From positions 310,001-374,000 of the forward strand of contig NZ_JAERQD010000001.1 in NCBI RefSeq assembly GCF_016735695.1: a DNA stretch of 64,000 nucleotides, given 5' to 3'. The position numbers and the translations under genes are program-made. The notes beneath the pieces were generated by a model, which was not told the DNA's origin, searched no databases, and was given only the letters and a program-made list of their open reading frames with translations. Source of the stretch: Microvirga zambiensis WSM3693. Lineage in GTDB: Bacteria > Pseudomonadota > Alphaproteobacteria > Rhizobiales > Beijerinckiaceae. Shown piece after piece: positions 23,801 to 31,320 of this stretch (position 1 is its first letter; each line of letters opens with the position of its first letter).

Positions 23801-23830
23801 AAAGAAAAACCCGCCGTGCAGATGGCGGGT
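23801..23830 (-). terminator. Intrinsic terminator T1 at the end of a short late leader
   Basis: On the minus strand arms ACCCGCC and GGCGGGT (loop ATCTGCAC) are followed by TTTTTC. It lies about 60-85 bases downstream of the promoter-like element at 23896-23923 and before all late genes. A polymerase heading into the head genes would have to pass it. Confidence 0.78.
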
Positions 23831-23895
23831 GGAGGTGCTGCTCGCTCGGGAATGACCGTACCCAAGCGCCGGGTTCCTCCGGAGCGCAGGGCTCG

Positions 23896-23923
23896 ATACT
23901 AACATAGGCTAGTCTTAGGACAA
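23896..23923 (-). promoter_or_regulatory. Putative late promoter (pR'-like)
   Basis: The minus strand has TTGTCC (23918-23923) and TAGTAT (23896-23901) with a 16-bp spacer. It starts about 15 bases after terminator T2 and would produce an ~85-nt leader ending at T1, like lambda 6S RNA. Sigma-70-like match only; untested. Confidence 0.5.
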
Positions 23924-23938
23924 GATGCCCGATGCATG

Positions 23939-23968
23939 AAAAAAGCCCGCCGGGCGAACCAGGCGGGT
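23939..23968 (-). terminator. Intrinsic terminator T2 after the leftward early operon
   Basis: On the minus strand arms CCCGCC and GGCGGGC enclose TGGTTCGCCC and are followed by TTTTTT. It lies about 120 bases after the stop of the NusG-like gene and is well formed. It probably ends the early transcript. Confidence 0.8.
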
Positions 23969-24090
23969 CTGGATGAATTTGGCGCATGCACCGCACTTGC
24001 GGGTGAAATAGGCTTCAGCCCTTCACTCCCAAGCGGTAGAGCTCAAGCCCAATTGGGCGAGCACCGTGCACCACAACAACGTATCTAATG

Positions 24091-24699
24091 CTAAACAGCT
24101 TCCAAGTAAAGTAGTTCAAGTTCCACTTCTGTTGCTCGGCCGAAAATATCAACAAGCACCTGCGCACGGCCATTCGGCAACACAGCGACAACCGTTGAAA
24201 GAAACGATGCGAACGGTCCCTTTGCAACCCGGGCCTGTGCTCCCTCCTGAAGTTGCTGCGCCCATGGCTGCGGCGCCAAGTCTTGCTCCTCATGGCTGAG
24301 GCGAACAATTTCCTTCATCGCTCCCTCTGGCAGAGCCAGTGGCTTCAGATCATTCGTGATGATCCGGTGGACGCCATCCACCTGGCGGATCGGATACCAG
24401 GGCTGCCCGGCGAGATTGACGAGCAAGTAACCGGGGAACAGCGGGCGCGTGACCTCCTTGATCTGACGGCCGCTCTTCACTTCCTTCGCGTAGGACGGAA
24501 GGAAGGTCTTGTAGCCTCGGAACTCCAACCCGAGCTGAGCACGCCGCTCTTTCTGCGGATTGGTCGCGACCAGATACCAAACTGCTTCGACGTCAATATC
24601 GGCTGGCGCAGGCAAACGGCGAACTTTCACGACACGATGCGTGAGTGCGGACGGCTTGCGGCGATGGGTCGACGGCTTCTTGCGACGGTTCTTGCTCAC
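24091..24699 (-). CDS. NusG/RfaH-type specialised antitermination factor
   Basis: The 202-residue product has a basic ~35-residue N-terminal extension (KNRRKKPSTHRRKPS), an NGN domain at about 39-130 (VWYLVATNPQKERRAQLGLE, LFPGYLLVNLAGQPWYPIR, VHRIITNDLKPLALPEG), and a KOW domain at about 151-200 (GAQARVAKGPFASFLSTV, DIFGRATEVELELLYLE). NGN domains bind RNA polymerase and NusG paralogues such as RfaH and LoaP let it pass terminators. The GTG start (24697-24699) overlaps the upstream stop and follows AGGAGG at 7-base spacing. It is the last early gene, directly before two terminators and the late genes, the place of lambda Q. Confidence 0.85.
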   Translation of the reverse strand: MSKNRRKKPSTHRRKPSALTHRVVKVRRLPAPADIDVEAVWYLVATNPQKERRAQLGLEFRGYKTFLPSYAKEVKSGRQIKEVTRPLFPGYLLVNLAGQPWYPIRQVDGVHRIITNDLKPLALPEGAMKEIVRLSHEEQDLAPQPWAQQLQEGAQARVAKGPFASFLSTVVAVLPNGRAQVLVDIFGRATEVELELLYLEAV

Positions 24700-25472
24700 A
24701 GAAATGCCTCCTGAAGGGCGGGATTTGGGTTGCGAGGCATAGGCGCAGCGGGAGGCATCCACCTGTCCCTATCAGCCTTGATCTCTTCGTAATTGCGAGG
24801 GTGCTGAGCCATGAAATCGGGGAGATAGGCCCCTGCGACGTAGCCATGATCGGTCTTCTTCAGCCAGCCCGTATAAGGGTCAGTCCAGCGGGTCGGAGAT
24901 ATCTGCAGGGCTTTGAAGTCCGCTCGGGTGACGGGCCGCTCTTCTAGAATGATTGCAAGCTTGATCGCCTTGACCTTCCAGACCGACAGAGACACAGGCG
25001 AGGCAACGCCGGCGGCGACATCAGGCACATAGGCAGGCACTTCGCACCGCTTCATAGGGGCCCATTCGTGCCAATCTCTTGCATCCACGTCTCTGGTGCT
25101 CGGCAGTTCAGGGCCGTAATTCCGATACCAGCGGTTGCCTGGATCATCACCCCGGCAGGTGATGACCGTGATGCCGAGTGCCGCGCAGACTGAGGATAGA
25201 GCACCGTCCTTTCCAGCTGGGACGAGGACAGCCCTATAGTCAGGTCCTGTTGCGGCGTAGGAATAGCTGACATGGCCGGGTAGGATCTGAGACAGAACCT
25301 TCGCGTTCAGTGCCAGCTTTGCCTCAATCCCGATCTGCACGCCATCATCGCGTACGAGCAGGATGTCGAAGCCTGCCGTCTCCGGATAAGCCTTCCATGT
25401 CCCGTCCTTTGTGGCGGCTTCGATGAAGGCCGCGCACAGGTCCGCCTCTTTCTCAAACTGCGGCTTGCTCAT
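24696..25472 (-). CDS. PD-(D/E)XK nuclease-like protein (DUF2161-like)
   Basis: The 258-residue product has an N-terminal restriction-nuclease-like core: TWKAYPETAGFDILLVRDDG then QIGIEAKLALNAKVLSQIL, i.e. E-x(n)-D-x(n)-EAK, the PD-(D/E)XK signature. The C-terminal ~90 residues (VWKVKAIKLAIILEERPV, ISPTRWTDPYTGWLKKTDHG) look like a winged helix. Similar arrangements occur in DUF2161-type proteins. It ends in an overlap (GTGA) with the NusG-like gene, so the two are translated together. Activity is inferred from motifs only. Confidence 0.62.
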   Translation of the reverse strand: MSKPQFEKEADLCAAFIEAATKDGTWKAYPETAGFDILLVRDDGVQIGIEAKLALNAKVLSQILPGHVSYSYAATGPDYRAVLVPAGKDGALSSVCAALGITVITCRGDDPGNRWYRNYGPELPSTRDVDARDWHEWAPMKRCEVPAYVPDVAAGVASPVSLSVWKVKAIKLAIILEERPVTRADFKALQISPTRWTDPYTGWLKKTDHGYVAGAYLPDFMAQHPRNYEEIKADRDRWMPPAAPMPRNPNPALQEAFL

Positions 25473-25483
25473 GCAGCTGCCTT

Positions 25484-25705
25484 TCAGAACGGGATGTATT
25501 CTTCGGCATCACGGAGCTCGCGTACCTCAACGGGCTCGCGGAGCTTTGCGATGGCACGGGCCTCAAGGACAATGAACTCCTGCCCTCGGTTCAGGCCAGC
25601 GAGGCGAACAGCCTCACGGCGAGCATCGTCATAGGTTGGGTGCCGAAAGGTCGGCGGGCCGGCGAATGGGTTCCAGACGACGAAGAACGACTGATCATGG
25701 CTCAT
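25484..25705 (-). CDS. Small hypothetical phage protein (73 aa)
   Basis: The product starts MSHDQSFFVVWNPFAGPPTF and contains YDDARREAVRLAGLNRGQEF followed by IVLEARAIAKL. This layout (a short strand, then helix, then VLEA) recurs in small proteins of rhizobial phages, function unknown. It overlaps the upstream gene by four bases and lies 11 bp before the nuclease-like gene. Confidence 0.68.
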   Translation of the reverse strand: MSHDQSFFVVWNPFAGPPTFRHPTYDDARREAVRLAGLNRGQEFIVLEARAIAKLREPVEVRELRDAEEYIPF

Positions 25706-25959
25706 GCTGCTGCCTTCCGATCTGTGCGGGCGAGTTGGGCTTCAAGGGTTTGCAGACGTACGACCTCAGCCTCGAGGGCCTTGATCCGGCGGTCCTTCAT
25801 CTGCATCGGCGTCGGCGGCCGGCGCATCTTGGCACGGGGATCGCGGTGAACGATGCCGAGAACAACGCCCTTGGTGAGCCCGAACTTGCGGCCGATCCGA
25901 GAAGCGCTGAGATCTGTCGTGTTCCAGAGCCAGACGATGTCGTCCTTGGGGAGCGTCAT
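25702..25959 (-). CDS. GcrA-like helix-turn-helix protein
   Basis: The 85-residue product starts MTLPKDDIVWLWNTTDLSAS and continues with RIGRKFGLTKGVVLGIVHRD, close to the N-terminal DNA-binding part of the cell-cycle regulator GcrA (LSA-x-I-x6-G-x-T-x2-VIGK-x-HR). A C-terminal coiled segment follows (RRIKALEAEVVRLQTLEAQ). GcrA acts with methylated DNA and sigma-70 in alphaproteobacteria. The ATG overlaps the upstream stop (ATGA, 25956-25959), which rules out the longer start. Confidence 0.62.
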   Translation of the reverse strand: MTLPKDDIVWLWNTTDLSASRIGRKFGLTKGVVLGIVHRDPRAKMRRPPTPMQMKDRRIKALEAEVVRLQTLEAQLARTDRKAAA

Positions 25960-26258
25960 GCGACACCCCATAGCTGATAAATCTCTTCAATAGGTCGACC
26001 GGTGGCTACGGACTCATTTCGGGCTTCTTGTCGACGCTTCCGGCGATGGTTGAGGGCTTTCACCTTCTCAGGGTTACGAGCCTTCCATGCCCTGACGCTC
26101 TTGCGGCGGCTCTCGATGAGGGCCATTACATTGGTCATCGTCTCCCAAGTGCTGAACTTGTGGCCGCTCTCACAAACACGGCGCCGCCGGATCGTGCCAT
26201 CTGCCTGAAGGCGGGTATCCTTCACCTGGGTATCGCGATGGCAGTGAGGACACTTCAT
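25956..26258 (-). CDS. Zinc-ribbon protein, NrdR/Ogr-like N-terminus
   Basis: The 100-residue product starts MKCPHCHRDTQVKDTRLQAD and continues IRRRRVCESGHKFSTWE: a CPxC-x(n)-C-x2-GH zinc ribbon as in NrdR and phage Ogr/Delta activators. The rest is basic (RRKSVRAWKARNPEKVKAL). It may bind DNA or polymerase. The ATG overlaps the previous stop (26255-26258), excluding a longer start. Confidence 0.66.
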   Translation of the reverse strand: MKCPHCHRDTQVKDTRLQADGTIRRRRVCESGHKFSTWETMTNVMALIESRRKSVRAWKARNPEKVKALNHRRKRRQEARNESVATGRPIEEIYQLWGVA

Positions 26259-27106
26259 GCCGCCCTCGCCGCGTGGAAGTTGAACTCTGCCAGGATGTGA
26301 GCGGGGATCATGCAACCAGGCTCTCCGGGCCGGGGGCCAGCCTTGGGTGGCCAGGTGCCGGGGAACTCCTTGAACCGGCGCAGCATGAACCGGTAGCCAT
26401 CATCCAGCTGCTTGGCGTCAGGCTGGGACGCCGTCTGCCCTGCGCTGGCCTTCGGCGCCTTCGCTAGGCGGTCCTGAGCGGCGCGGCGGACCCATCCCAC
26501 CATCTGCCGCCAACTCCTGGCTCGGAAGTTCTCTTTCAGGGCTGCCGAAATGCCCGCTTCGATATCCGCGCTTGTGATCCCATCATCGATCAGAGCTTTG
26601 ATCTCATGGGTATCGAGGGCCAGCATGAGCGGCTGATCCTGGACCAGCCCGCGCAGCCATTCGTCCAAATTCTCAAAGGAGGGTAAGGGAGGATTATCTT
26701 TTCTTATCTTATCTAGATGCTTAAGCCCGGCTTGCCCTAAGTCATTGTTTTCCTTAGACCGGCGTTCATTTTCAGCGCGCTTTCGTCCACCTTTCGCGCC
26801 GTTTTCGGCGAGATTATCCGAAGATAATTTTGAGTTCGCGATCTCGGCGGCAGCTCGGATGTTCATCAAACGACCGTCTTCGAGGGTCAATTTTCCGGCC
26901 TTGATCAGACTCTCACGGATGGCGTTCCACTTGCGAACCGATACCCCGCAAATCCCTGACAGCCAGCGCGCGTCATCGGCAATCGGACCGCCGTACTCAT
27001 AGATCAGATCCAGGCAAAGGCTGTACGCGCCCTTCTCCTCCAGCGTGAGGCCCAAGGTACCATGGATGAAGTCAGCGCCGCAGCGCTTGTACCAACGTTT
27101 GCTCAT
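26255..27106 (-). CDS. DUF1376-type replication initiation protein
   Basis: The 283-residue product starts MSKRWYKRCGADFIHGTLGL and continues with TLEEKGAYSLCLDLIYEYGG and WLSGICGVSVRKWNAIRESL, the winged-helix start of the DUF1376 family. A long variable linker and a C-terminal helical region follow. In many phages these proteins precede or follow a DnaB helicase and act as origin-binding or helicase-loading proteins. Here it lies directly after dnaB, overlapping by four bases (ATGA). Confidence 0.78.
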   Translation of the reverse strand: MSKRWYKRCGADFIHGTLGLTLEEKGAYSLCLDLIYEYGGPIADDARWLSGICGVSVRKWNAIRESLIKAGKLTLEDGRLMNIRAAAEIANSKLSSDNLAENGAKGGRKRAENERRSKENNDLGQAGLKHLDKIRKDNPPLPSFENLDEWLRGLVQDQPLMLALDTHEIKALIDDGITSADIEAGISAALKENFRARSWRQMVGWVRRAAQDRLAKAPKASAGQTASQPDAKQLDDGYRFMLRRFKEFPGTWPPKAGPRPGEPGCMIPAHILAEFNFHAARAA

Positions 27107-28548
27107 TGATGCCTCGCCAGTGGTCGAATGGCCGAGCGGCCGATGTCGCAGAACACGTGAATGGTCTGCTCGCCTTCGCCGTTGCGGTTCTTCGGGATGA
27201 TGATTTCGAGCTTGTTTTCGCACTCGGTCAGCTCATGCATCAGAGCTGCCTGTTGCGCGGGATCGGCTGCCCGCATATCGCGACGCAGGTAATAGGCATG
27301 CCGGTAGAGCATCAGGACGACATCGGCGTCGTTCTCGATATCCCCCGACTCGCGCAGGTCAGCAAGGGTCGGACGCTTGTCATCCCTGCCCTCGACACCG
27401 CGGTTGAGCTGCACCAGCAGGACAACGCAGATACCAAGGCGCTTGGCGATATCCCTGAGGCCTGTGGTGATCTCGCCCACCTCATAGACACGTTGCCCCC
27501 GGTAGCGGTCCGAGGCGGTCACGTTCTTGAGATAGTCGATGAAGACCACTCCGAGACGCGAGCCTTGGCGCTCGAACCGGCGCTGCATGGCGCGGCAGGT
27601 AGCTTCAATCTCACCTACGGTGGCTACCGACCGCCCGTCGATCTCCAGCGCCCTGCCCTGCAGGTCTTGGGAGGCTCGGTGAAGCAGATCACGGTCGTAC
27701 CGATCAATCTGACCGCCACGGATTGCAGAGTGGGTCGGAGAGTTGGCCCGCTCATAGGCTAGATCCGCGAGGCAGCGGGCGCCGATGGCTTCTCTGCCCA
27801 ATTCCAGGGCGAAGTACCCGACGCCGCAGTGCCGGCCGTCACGGGTCACGTTCGCCGTTGCCAACGCTGAGGATGTCCCAAAGGTTGATTTGCCCATGCC
27901 AGGGCGACCGGCAACAATGATGAGCTCTCCGGGACGATAGCCGAGCATCGCGCGGTCCAGATCCGGGAGGCCGGTCGTCGCGCCCGGCTCTTCCTCCTCG
28001 CCGTCGGCGATGCGCTCGGCGCGTGCCAGAACATCGGCACCGATGGATCCGATGCTCTCACGGGTGCCGGTAGCGTCGGAGATCTCCATCCGAAGCGTGT
28101 CGAGCTTGTCGAAGGCGGTCTTCAGCAGGTTCTCCGGCAATCCGGCCATGTCGACGGAAGCTGTCGCGATCAGGCACCGGATAGCCCAATAGTCCCTGAC
28201 GGTCCTGGCATAATCTGAGACAGAGAGATGAGTAGTCCCGTCGTCACGGAGCCTGCCGAGATAATCGGTGATGGTGACACCGCCACCAAGATCCTGCGAT
28301 AGGGCCGTCGCCCCTAGGGCATGCCGCAATTCGCCGAGAGAGCCCTTACGTCCGGCCCTGCGGCATTCCGCCATGGCCTCATACACCTTTCGGTGCAGCG
28401 GCTCCGTGAAGTACTCAGGCTTCACAAGGCTTGATGCAAGACCATAGGACTCTGGATTGATCAAGAGGCAGCCCAAAAGCCCCTGCTCGGCATCGAAGGC
28501 GAGCTTAAGGCTCTCCGCCCACCGGTCCTGATCTGCTTGGGCCATCAT
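27103..28548 (-). CDS. Phage DnaB-family replicative helicase
   Basis: The 481-residue product has the DnaB N-domain (DAEQGLLGCLLINPESYGLA) and the RecA-type C-domain: Walker A GRPGMGKST at about 214-222, Walker B VVFIDYLKNV, arginine-rich late motifs and LADLRESGDIENDADVVLML. It unwinds phage DNA at the fork. Length is typical. It overlaps the neighbours on both sides by four bases. Confidence 0.93.
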   Translation of the reverse strand: MMAQADQDRWAESLKLAFDAEQGLLGCLLINPESYGLASSLVKPEYFTEPLHRKVYEAMAECRRAGRKGSLGELRHALGATALSQDLGGGVTITDYLGRLRDDGTTHLSVSDYARTVRDYWAIRCLIATASVDMAGLPENLLKTAFDKLDTLRMEISDATGTRESIGSIGADVLARAERIADGEEEEPGATTGLPDLDRAMLGYRPGELIIVAGRPGMGKSTFGTSSALATANVTRDGRHCGVGYFALELGREAIGARCLADLAYERANSPTHSAIRGGQIDRYDRDLLHRASQDLQGRALEIDGRSVATVGEIEATCRAMQRRFERQGSRLGVVFIDYLKNVTASDRYRGQRVYEVGEITTGLRDIAKRLGICVVLLVQLNRGVEGRDDKRPTLADLRESGDIENDADVVLMLYRHAYYLRRDMRAADPAQQAALMHELTECENKLEIIIPKNRNGEGEQTIHVFCDIGRSAIRPLARHQ

Positions 28549-28781
28549 CGAATGCTTGCCTTCCCAGCCTGAATTTCGGACGGGGTGAGCATGCGCAGGG
28601 TATCAGGATCACGCGGCCAGCGCTTCTCGACGGAGAGATGGAGATCCATCAACCGCTCGAAGCAACGGGCGGCATAACGAACATCTTCCATGGCAGCTGT
28701 CGCAGCGGCCTTCTGACGCGCGGCGACCCAACGATCATATGCCTCGTCGATAGGCGTCCTGAGAGAGACAACCTGACCCAT
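28545..28781 (-). CDS. Small hypothetical protein before dnaB (78 aa)
   Basis: The product starts MGQVVSLRTPIDEAYDRWVA and is helical to the end (DLHLSVEKRWPRDPDTLRML). The ATG overlaps the upstream stop by one base (TGATG). Nothing marks a known family. Coupling with dnaB suggests an accessory role in replication. Confidence 0.62.
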   Translation of the reverse strand: MGQVVSLRTPIDEAYDRWVAARQKAAATAAMEDVRYAARCFERLMDLHLSVEKRWPRDPDTLRMLTPSEIQAGKASIR

Positions 28782-29080
28782 CAGGCAACACTCCGTTGAT
28801 AGTCCGTCTTGCCGTAGTTGGTCTCGCGACGGACCGGCTCGTTGAGCAATTGCAGGCGATCCACTCGGCCGGCCATGTAGCCGAGGCATGAGGCGATGCG
28901 ACGAAGGCGCTTAGCCATCAAGAGATGGCAGCGGGCCGCATCGAGCGATCCGCCCTCCATCTTCTGGATTGCGGCCCCAGCCTGTTCGCGCTCCTCAGCC
29001 AGTGCTTCTAGAGCCAAAGCATCAGCTTCGATCTCGTCGAACGCCTGAAGCGCATTCAGTGAATACGGGAAGCGGTTCAT
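28781..29080 (-). CDS. Helical hypothetical protein (99 aa)
   Basis: The product starts MNRFPYSLNALQAFDEIEAD. Its helix-rich core has regular hydrophobic spacing (EREQAGAAIQKMEGGSLDAA, MAKRLRRIASCLGYMAGRV). It overlaps both neighbours by four bases or fewer. No family is recognised. Confidence 0.6.
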   Translation of the reverse strand: MNRFPYSLNALQAFDEIEADALALEALAEEREQAGAAIQKMEGGSLDAARCHLLMAKRLRRIASCLGYMAGRVDRLQLLNEPVRRETNYGKTDYQRSVA

Positions 29081-29424
29081 TCTGCCGCCTCCGCAACCGG
29101 GTGACGATCGTTGTAGAACTGGAGCGCTGCGCGGAGCAGATCGGGGTTACCGTAGATCAGCCGCGTATTGTACTTCCCGCTCTCAAGCCCCTTGTCAGGA
29201 TTGGCGAGGGCGAGCTCCAGGAGCTCGCCCTCCGTCTTGGCCTTCCGCACATGGGTGCACAGAAAAGCGTACGGCCTGCCTGGCTCGTCGATGTCGTCCT
29301 TCTTGTTCCGCCTGATCCGGAGATCCTGCTGCGCAGCGCCCAGGATGGCGCCAGGCTTCAAGGTGAAAGCCGCGGTGCCGTGCTTCTGGAGCATCTCTCG
29401 TTCTGCTGCTGGCGACATGGACAT
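29077..29424 (-). CDS. Hypothetical early protein (115 aa)
   Basis: The product starts MSMSPAAEREMLQKHGTAAF and has a middle segment with GAAQQDLRIRRNKKDDIDEP. The order KAKTEGELLELALANPDKGL follows. No known family. The C-terminal NPDLLRAALQFYNDRHPV is helical. It lies 20 bp after the DUF1064 gene. Confidence 0.6.
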   Translation of the reverse strand: MSMSPAAEREMLQKHGTAAFTLKPGAILGAAQQDLRIRRNKKDDIDEPGRPYAFLCTHVRKAKTEGELLELALANPDKGLESGKYNTRLIYGNPDLLRAALQFYNDRHPVAEAAE

Positions 29425-29444
29425 GGCGGCATCCTTGTGGGGGT

Positions 29445-29819
29445 TTAAAACTCTTCGGTTTTCCAGCCGCCGCCCTCTTTCTTGGGCAGCTGCTGCACGG
29501 CGATGAAGCGGAAGGGGTAGAGGTCGGCGGCAACCTTGGTCTTCACGCGGGCGTCATCGGTCCAGAAGCCCTTGACCTCGTGCATCTCGAGCGTGCCGTC
29601 CGCGAGCATGACGGCGAAGTCGACGGTCAGGAAGGTATTGTCTGCCAACCGAAGCTTGAGGCCCTCGAACTTGTACCAGGCGATTTCACTGGCAATCCGG
29701 CGCATCTCAAGGTGAGAGGCATAGGCAGCCTCGGTCTTGTTCATCTGACCAGTCTTCAGGCGGCCGAGAGCGAACATCGCCTGCTGGCCCTCGCGTGCAC
29801 GCACGTGAGGGACCGCCAT
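29445..29819 (-). CDS. DUF1064-type phage nuclease-like protein
   Basis: The 124-residue product has the DUF1064 pattern: NKTEAAYASHLEMRRIASEI, then TFLTVDFAVMLADGTLEMHE, VKGFWTDDARVKTKVAADLY and PFRFIAVQQL. The D-x(n)-E-x-K-like residues (VDF, EMHEVKG) match a PD-(D/E)XK core. In phages such proteins take the place of RusA-type resolvases. Its ATG overlaps the upstream stop (TGATG). Confidence 0.8.
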   Translation of the reverse strand: MAVPHVRAREGQQAMFALGRLKTGQMNKTEAAYASHLEMRRIASEIAWYKFEGLKLRLADNTFLTVDFAVMLADGTLEMHEVKGFWTDDARVKTKVAADLYPFRFIAVQQLPKKEGGGWKTEEF

Positions 29820-30079
29820 CAGCCGGCCATCCCGAGGGCCTCAAGGTACAGGTCCATGATGGCCTGCTCCTCTTGGCGCTCCGAATAGTCCCGCTGGCGC
29901 AGAGCAATGATCTTCTTCAGCACCTTCGTATTGAAGCCGTTGGCCTTTGCCTCTTTGAACAGATCGGACAGATCGGAGTTGATGCCGTCTTTCTCCTCAT
30001 TCAGACGCTCAGCGCGTTCGATGAACGACTTGAGCTGATCGGCGGCGACGGACTCTGTGTTGAACGCTTGATCGTCCAT
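29819..30079 (-). CDS. GapR/DUF2312-family DNA-binding protein
   Basis: The 86-residue product starts [20 protein letters not shown] and continues with [20 protein letters not shown] and [20 protein letters not shown], the DUF2312/GapR signature (QL-x2-FIERIERLEEEK). GapR-type proteins bind AT-rich, overtwisted DNA ahead of forks. A phage copy in a replication operon suggests a role in phage DNA replication or host chromatin control. The start is chosen at MDDQ because the longer frame adds proline-rich residues typical of antisense. Confidence 0.85.
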   Translation of the reverse strand: MDDQAFNTESVAADQLKSFIERAERLNEEKDGINSDLSDLFKEAKANGFNTKVLKKIIALRQRDYSERQEEQAIMDLYLEALGMAG

Positions 30080-30089
30080 GGCGGACCTC

Positions 30090-30380
30090 TTACGAATGGA
30101 TGGCGCGGTGAACGGCGGTGGCGCCGCATCCAAGTCGAGCGGCAATCGCCCGGATGCTCAGCCCCTGGTTCTTGAGATCACGGCAGACATTGCGAGCGAC
30201 GAGCCACCGCTTGCCGGACTTCAACGGTCCATTCGGAAGCTTGATGCCCTGAATATGCCGGGAGACGGTGCCCCTGCCTCTCACCTTCGCCAGAGCCTGG
30301 ATCTCACTGATGCTGTGCCCCTTGGCACGAAGAGCCTTGATCTCGGCGATCGTCTCCGGGGGAAGCTTGCAGCCGGGCAT
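30090..30380 (-). CDS. Double helix-turn-helix protein
   Basis: The 96-residue product carries two HTH segments: [20 protein letters not shown] near the start and [20 protein letters not shown] near the end, each like the HTH of resolvases. The separating part is [13 protein letters not shown]. It may be a small regulator of the early operon. It overlaps the upstream gene by one base. Confidence 0.68.
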   Translation of the reverse strand: MPGCKLPPETIAEIKALRAKGHSISEIQALAKVRGRGTVSRHIQGIKLPNGPLKSGKRWLVARNVCRDLKNQGLSIRAIAARLGCGATAVHRAIHS

Positions 30381-30892
30381 TAGGCAACACTCCCACGAAT
30401 GCGCGTGATGTTCTTGCGAGCATCGAGTTTCGCCTGGGCTGCGATCCGCATAGAGGCCGCTGCGTGCTCAGCATCCGTCGCCTGCTTGACGATATTCTCA
30501 AGTTCTTCGTCAGTGTCCGTGCCGTCGGCATAGGCTTCGACCGCCGCCTGAACTGCTTCACCCGTCTCTCCGGCAAGGGCGGAGATGTGGACGAGAAGAT
30601 TGGCGTCAGCTTCGACAGCGATCTTTTTCACCAGCATGTAGCCGCTCATGTCGGCCAGATGCTTTGTGACGATCGGATCACCAATCTCGCGCTCGAGATC
30701 TGCAATGACATCAATCGGGGCATGGCAATCCTCTTCCTTCGGATTGCCGTAGCGGTTGAGAGTCTGATGCCGGCCACGCGTGACGAGCTCGGCGGCTTCC
30801 TGCCCGCCTGCCCGCTTGAGAAGCTGACGGAAGGACGCCTTCAGCGAGAAGCGATCCTGCTCTGTAGTCGAGCGTGTCGGGTGCATGTGCAA
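30380..30892 (-). CDS. CII-like phage regulatory protein (CP76-type)
   Basis: The 170-residue product has DRFSLKASFRQLLKRAGGQE, then AAELVTRGRHQTLNRYGNPK, DCHAPIDVIADLEREIGDP, the order seen in Phage_CP76-type CII-like regulators. The C-terminal half is helical (ETGEAVQAAVEAYADGTDTD). Start at MHMHPTRS or MHPTRS. Expected to regulate the lysis-lysogeny choice or replication start in related phages; here inferred. Confidence 0.7.
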   Translation of the reverse strand: MHMHPTRSTTEQDRFSLKASFRQLLKRAGGQEAAELVTRGRHQTLNRYGNPKEEDCHAPIDVIADLEREIGDPIVTKHLADMSGYMLVKKIAVEADANLLVHISALAGETGEAVQAAVEAYADGTDTDEELENIVKQATDAEHAAASMRIAAQAKLDARKNITRIRGSVA

Positions 30893-30947
30893 AGTCCCCT
30901 ACGAGTGCACGGTGACGGCTTGTGGCCACGCTTGCATTGTGGCCGGT

Positions 30948-31307
30948 ATGAAAAATCGGTCCTGGATACGGTCGTGGATGAAGACGCGTGGCAGCAGCTT
31001 GGAGACGTTGCCCGCGAGGTCATCGCTCGTGCGTGCACGCGAGCCGAGAAACAAGGCGATGCAGAAACTCGCGAGGCGATTGGCTACACTGGAGGCGAGC
31101 CACGAGGCGATGGACCTAAGGCTCGCGACCGCGGAAGTTTTACTCGAGGCCGTTGGCGAGTTCGAAGCCAACGGAGAAGCAGTCACTATCCCTGACCTCT
31201 TGGAAAGGATCCGAGAGGAATGGGAAGCGCGGGCGGCCGGGGGGACTGAGCCGCCCGCGCTCTCCACATCGGCAGCTAAGGAGGCGGTACCGATGGAAGG
31301 GGGATGA
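30948..31307 (+). CDS. Hypothetical helical protein on the opposite strand
   Basis: A plus-strand frame of 119 residues from MKNRSWIRSWMKTRGSSLET ends in a helical acidic part (RLATLEASHEAMDLRLATAE, GEAVTIPDLLERIREEWEA). It lies between two minus-strand early genes that leave just this space. Codon pattern and helix character favour it over the minus-strand frame in the same place. Start uncertain (30885, 30948 and 31059 are possible). Confidence 0.5.
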   Translation: MKNRSWIRSWMKTRGSSLETLPARSSLVRAREPRNKAMQKLARRLATLEASHEAMDLRLATAEVLLEAVGEFEANGEAVTIPDLLERIREEWEARAAGGTEPPALSTSAAKEAVPMEGG

Positions 31308-31320
31308 GGGATGGAGGACA

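Noticed and set aside
23703..23996. A 97-codon minus-strand frame across the late promoter and terminator T1.
   Set aside because: It would run through an intrinsic terminator hairpin and has a proline/cysteine-rich sequence without a ribosome site.
23996..24090. A tRNA-like fold in the GC-rich stretch after the NusG-like gene.
   Set aside because: Only one stem (GCTC..GCCC with GGGC..GAGC) can be drawn; no cloverleaf.
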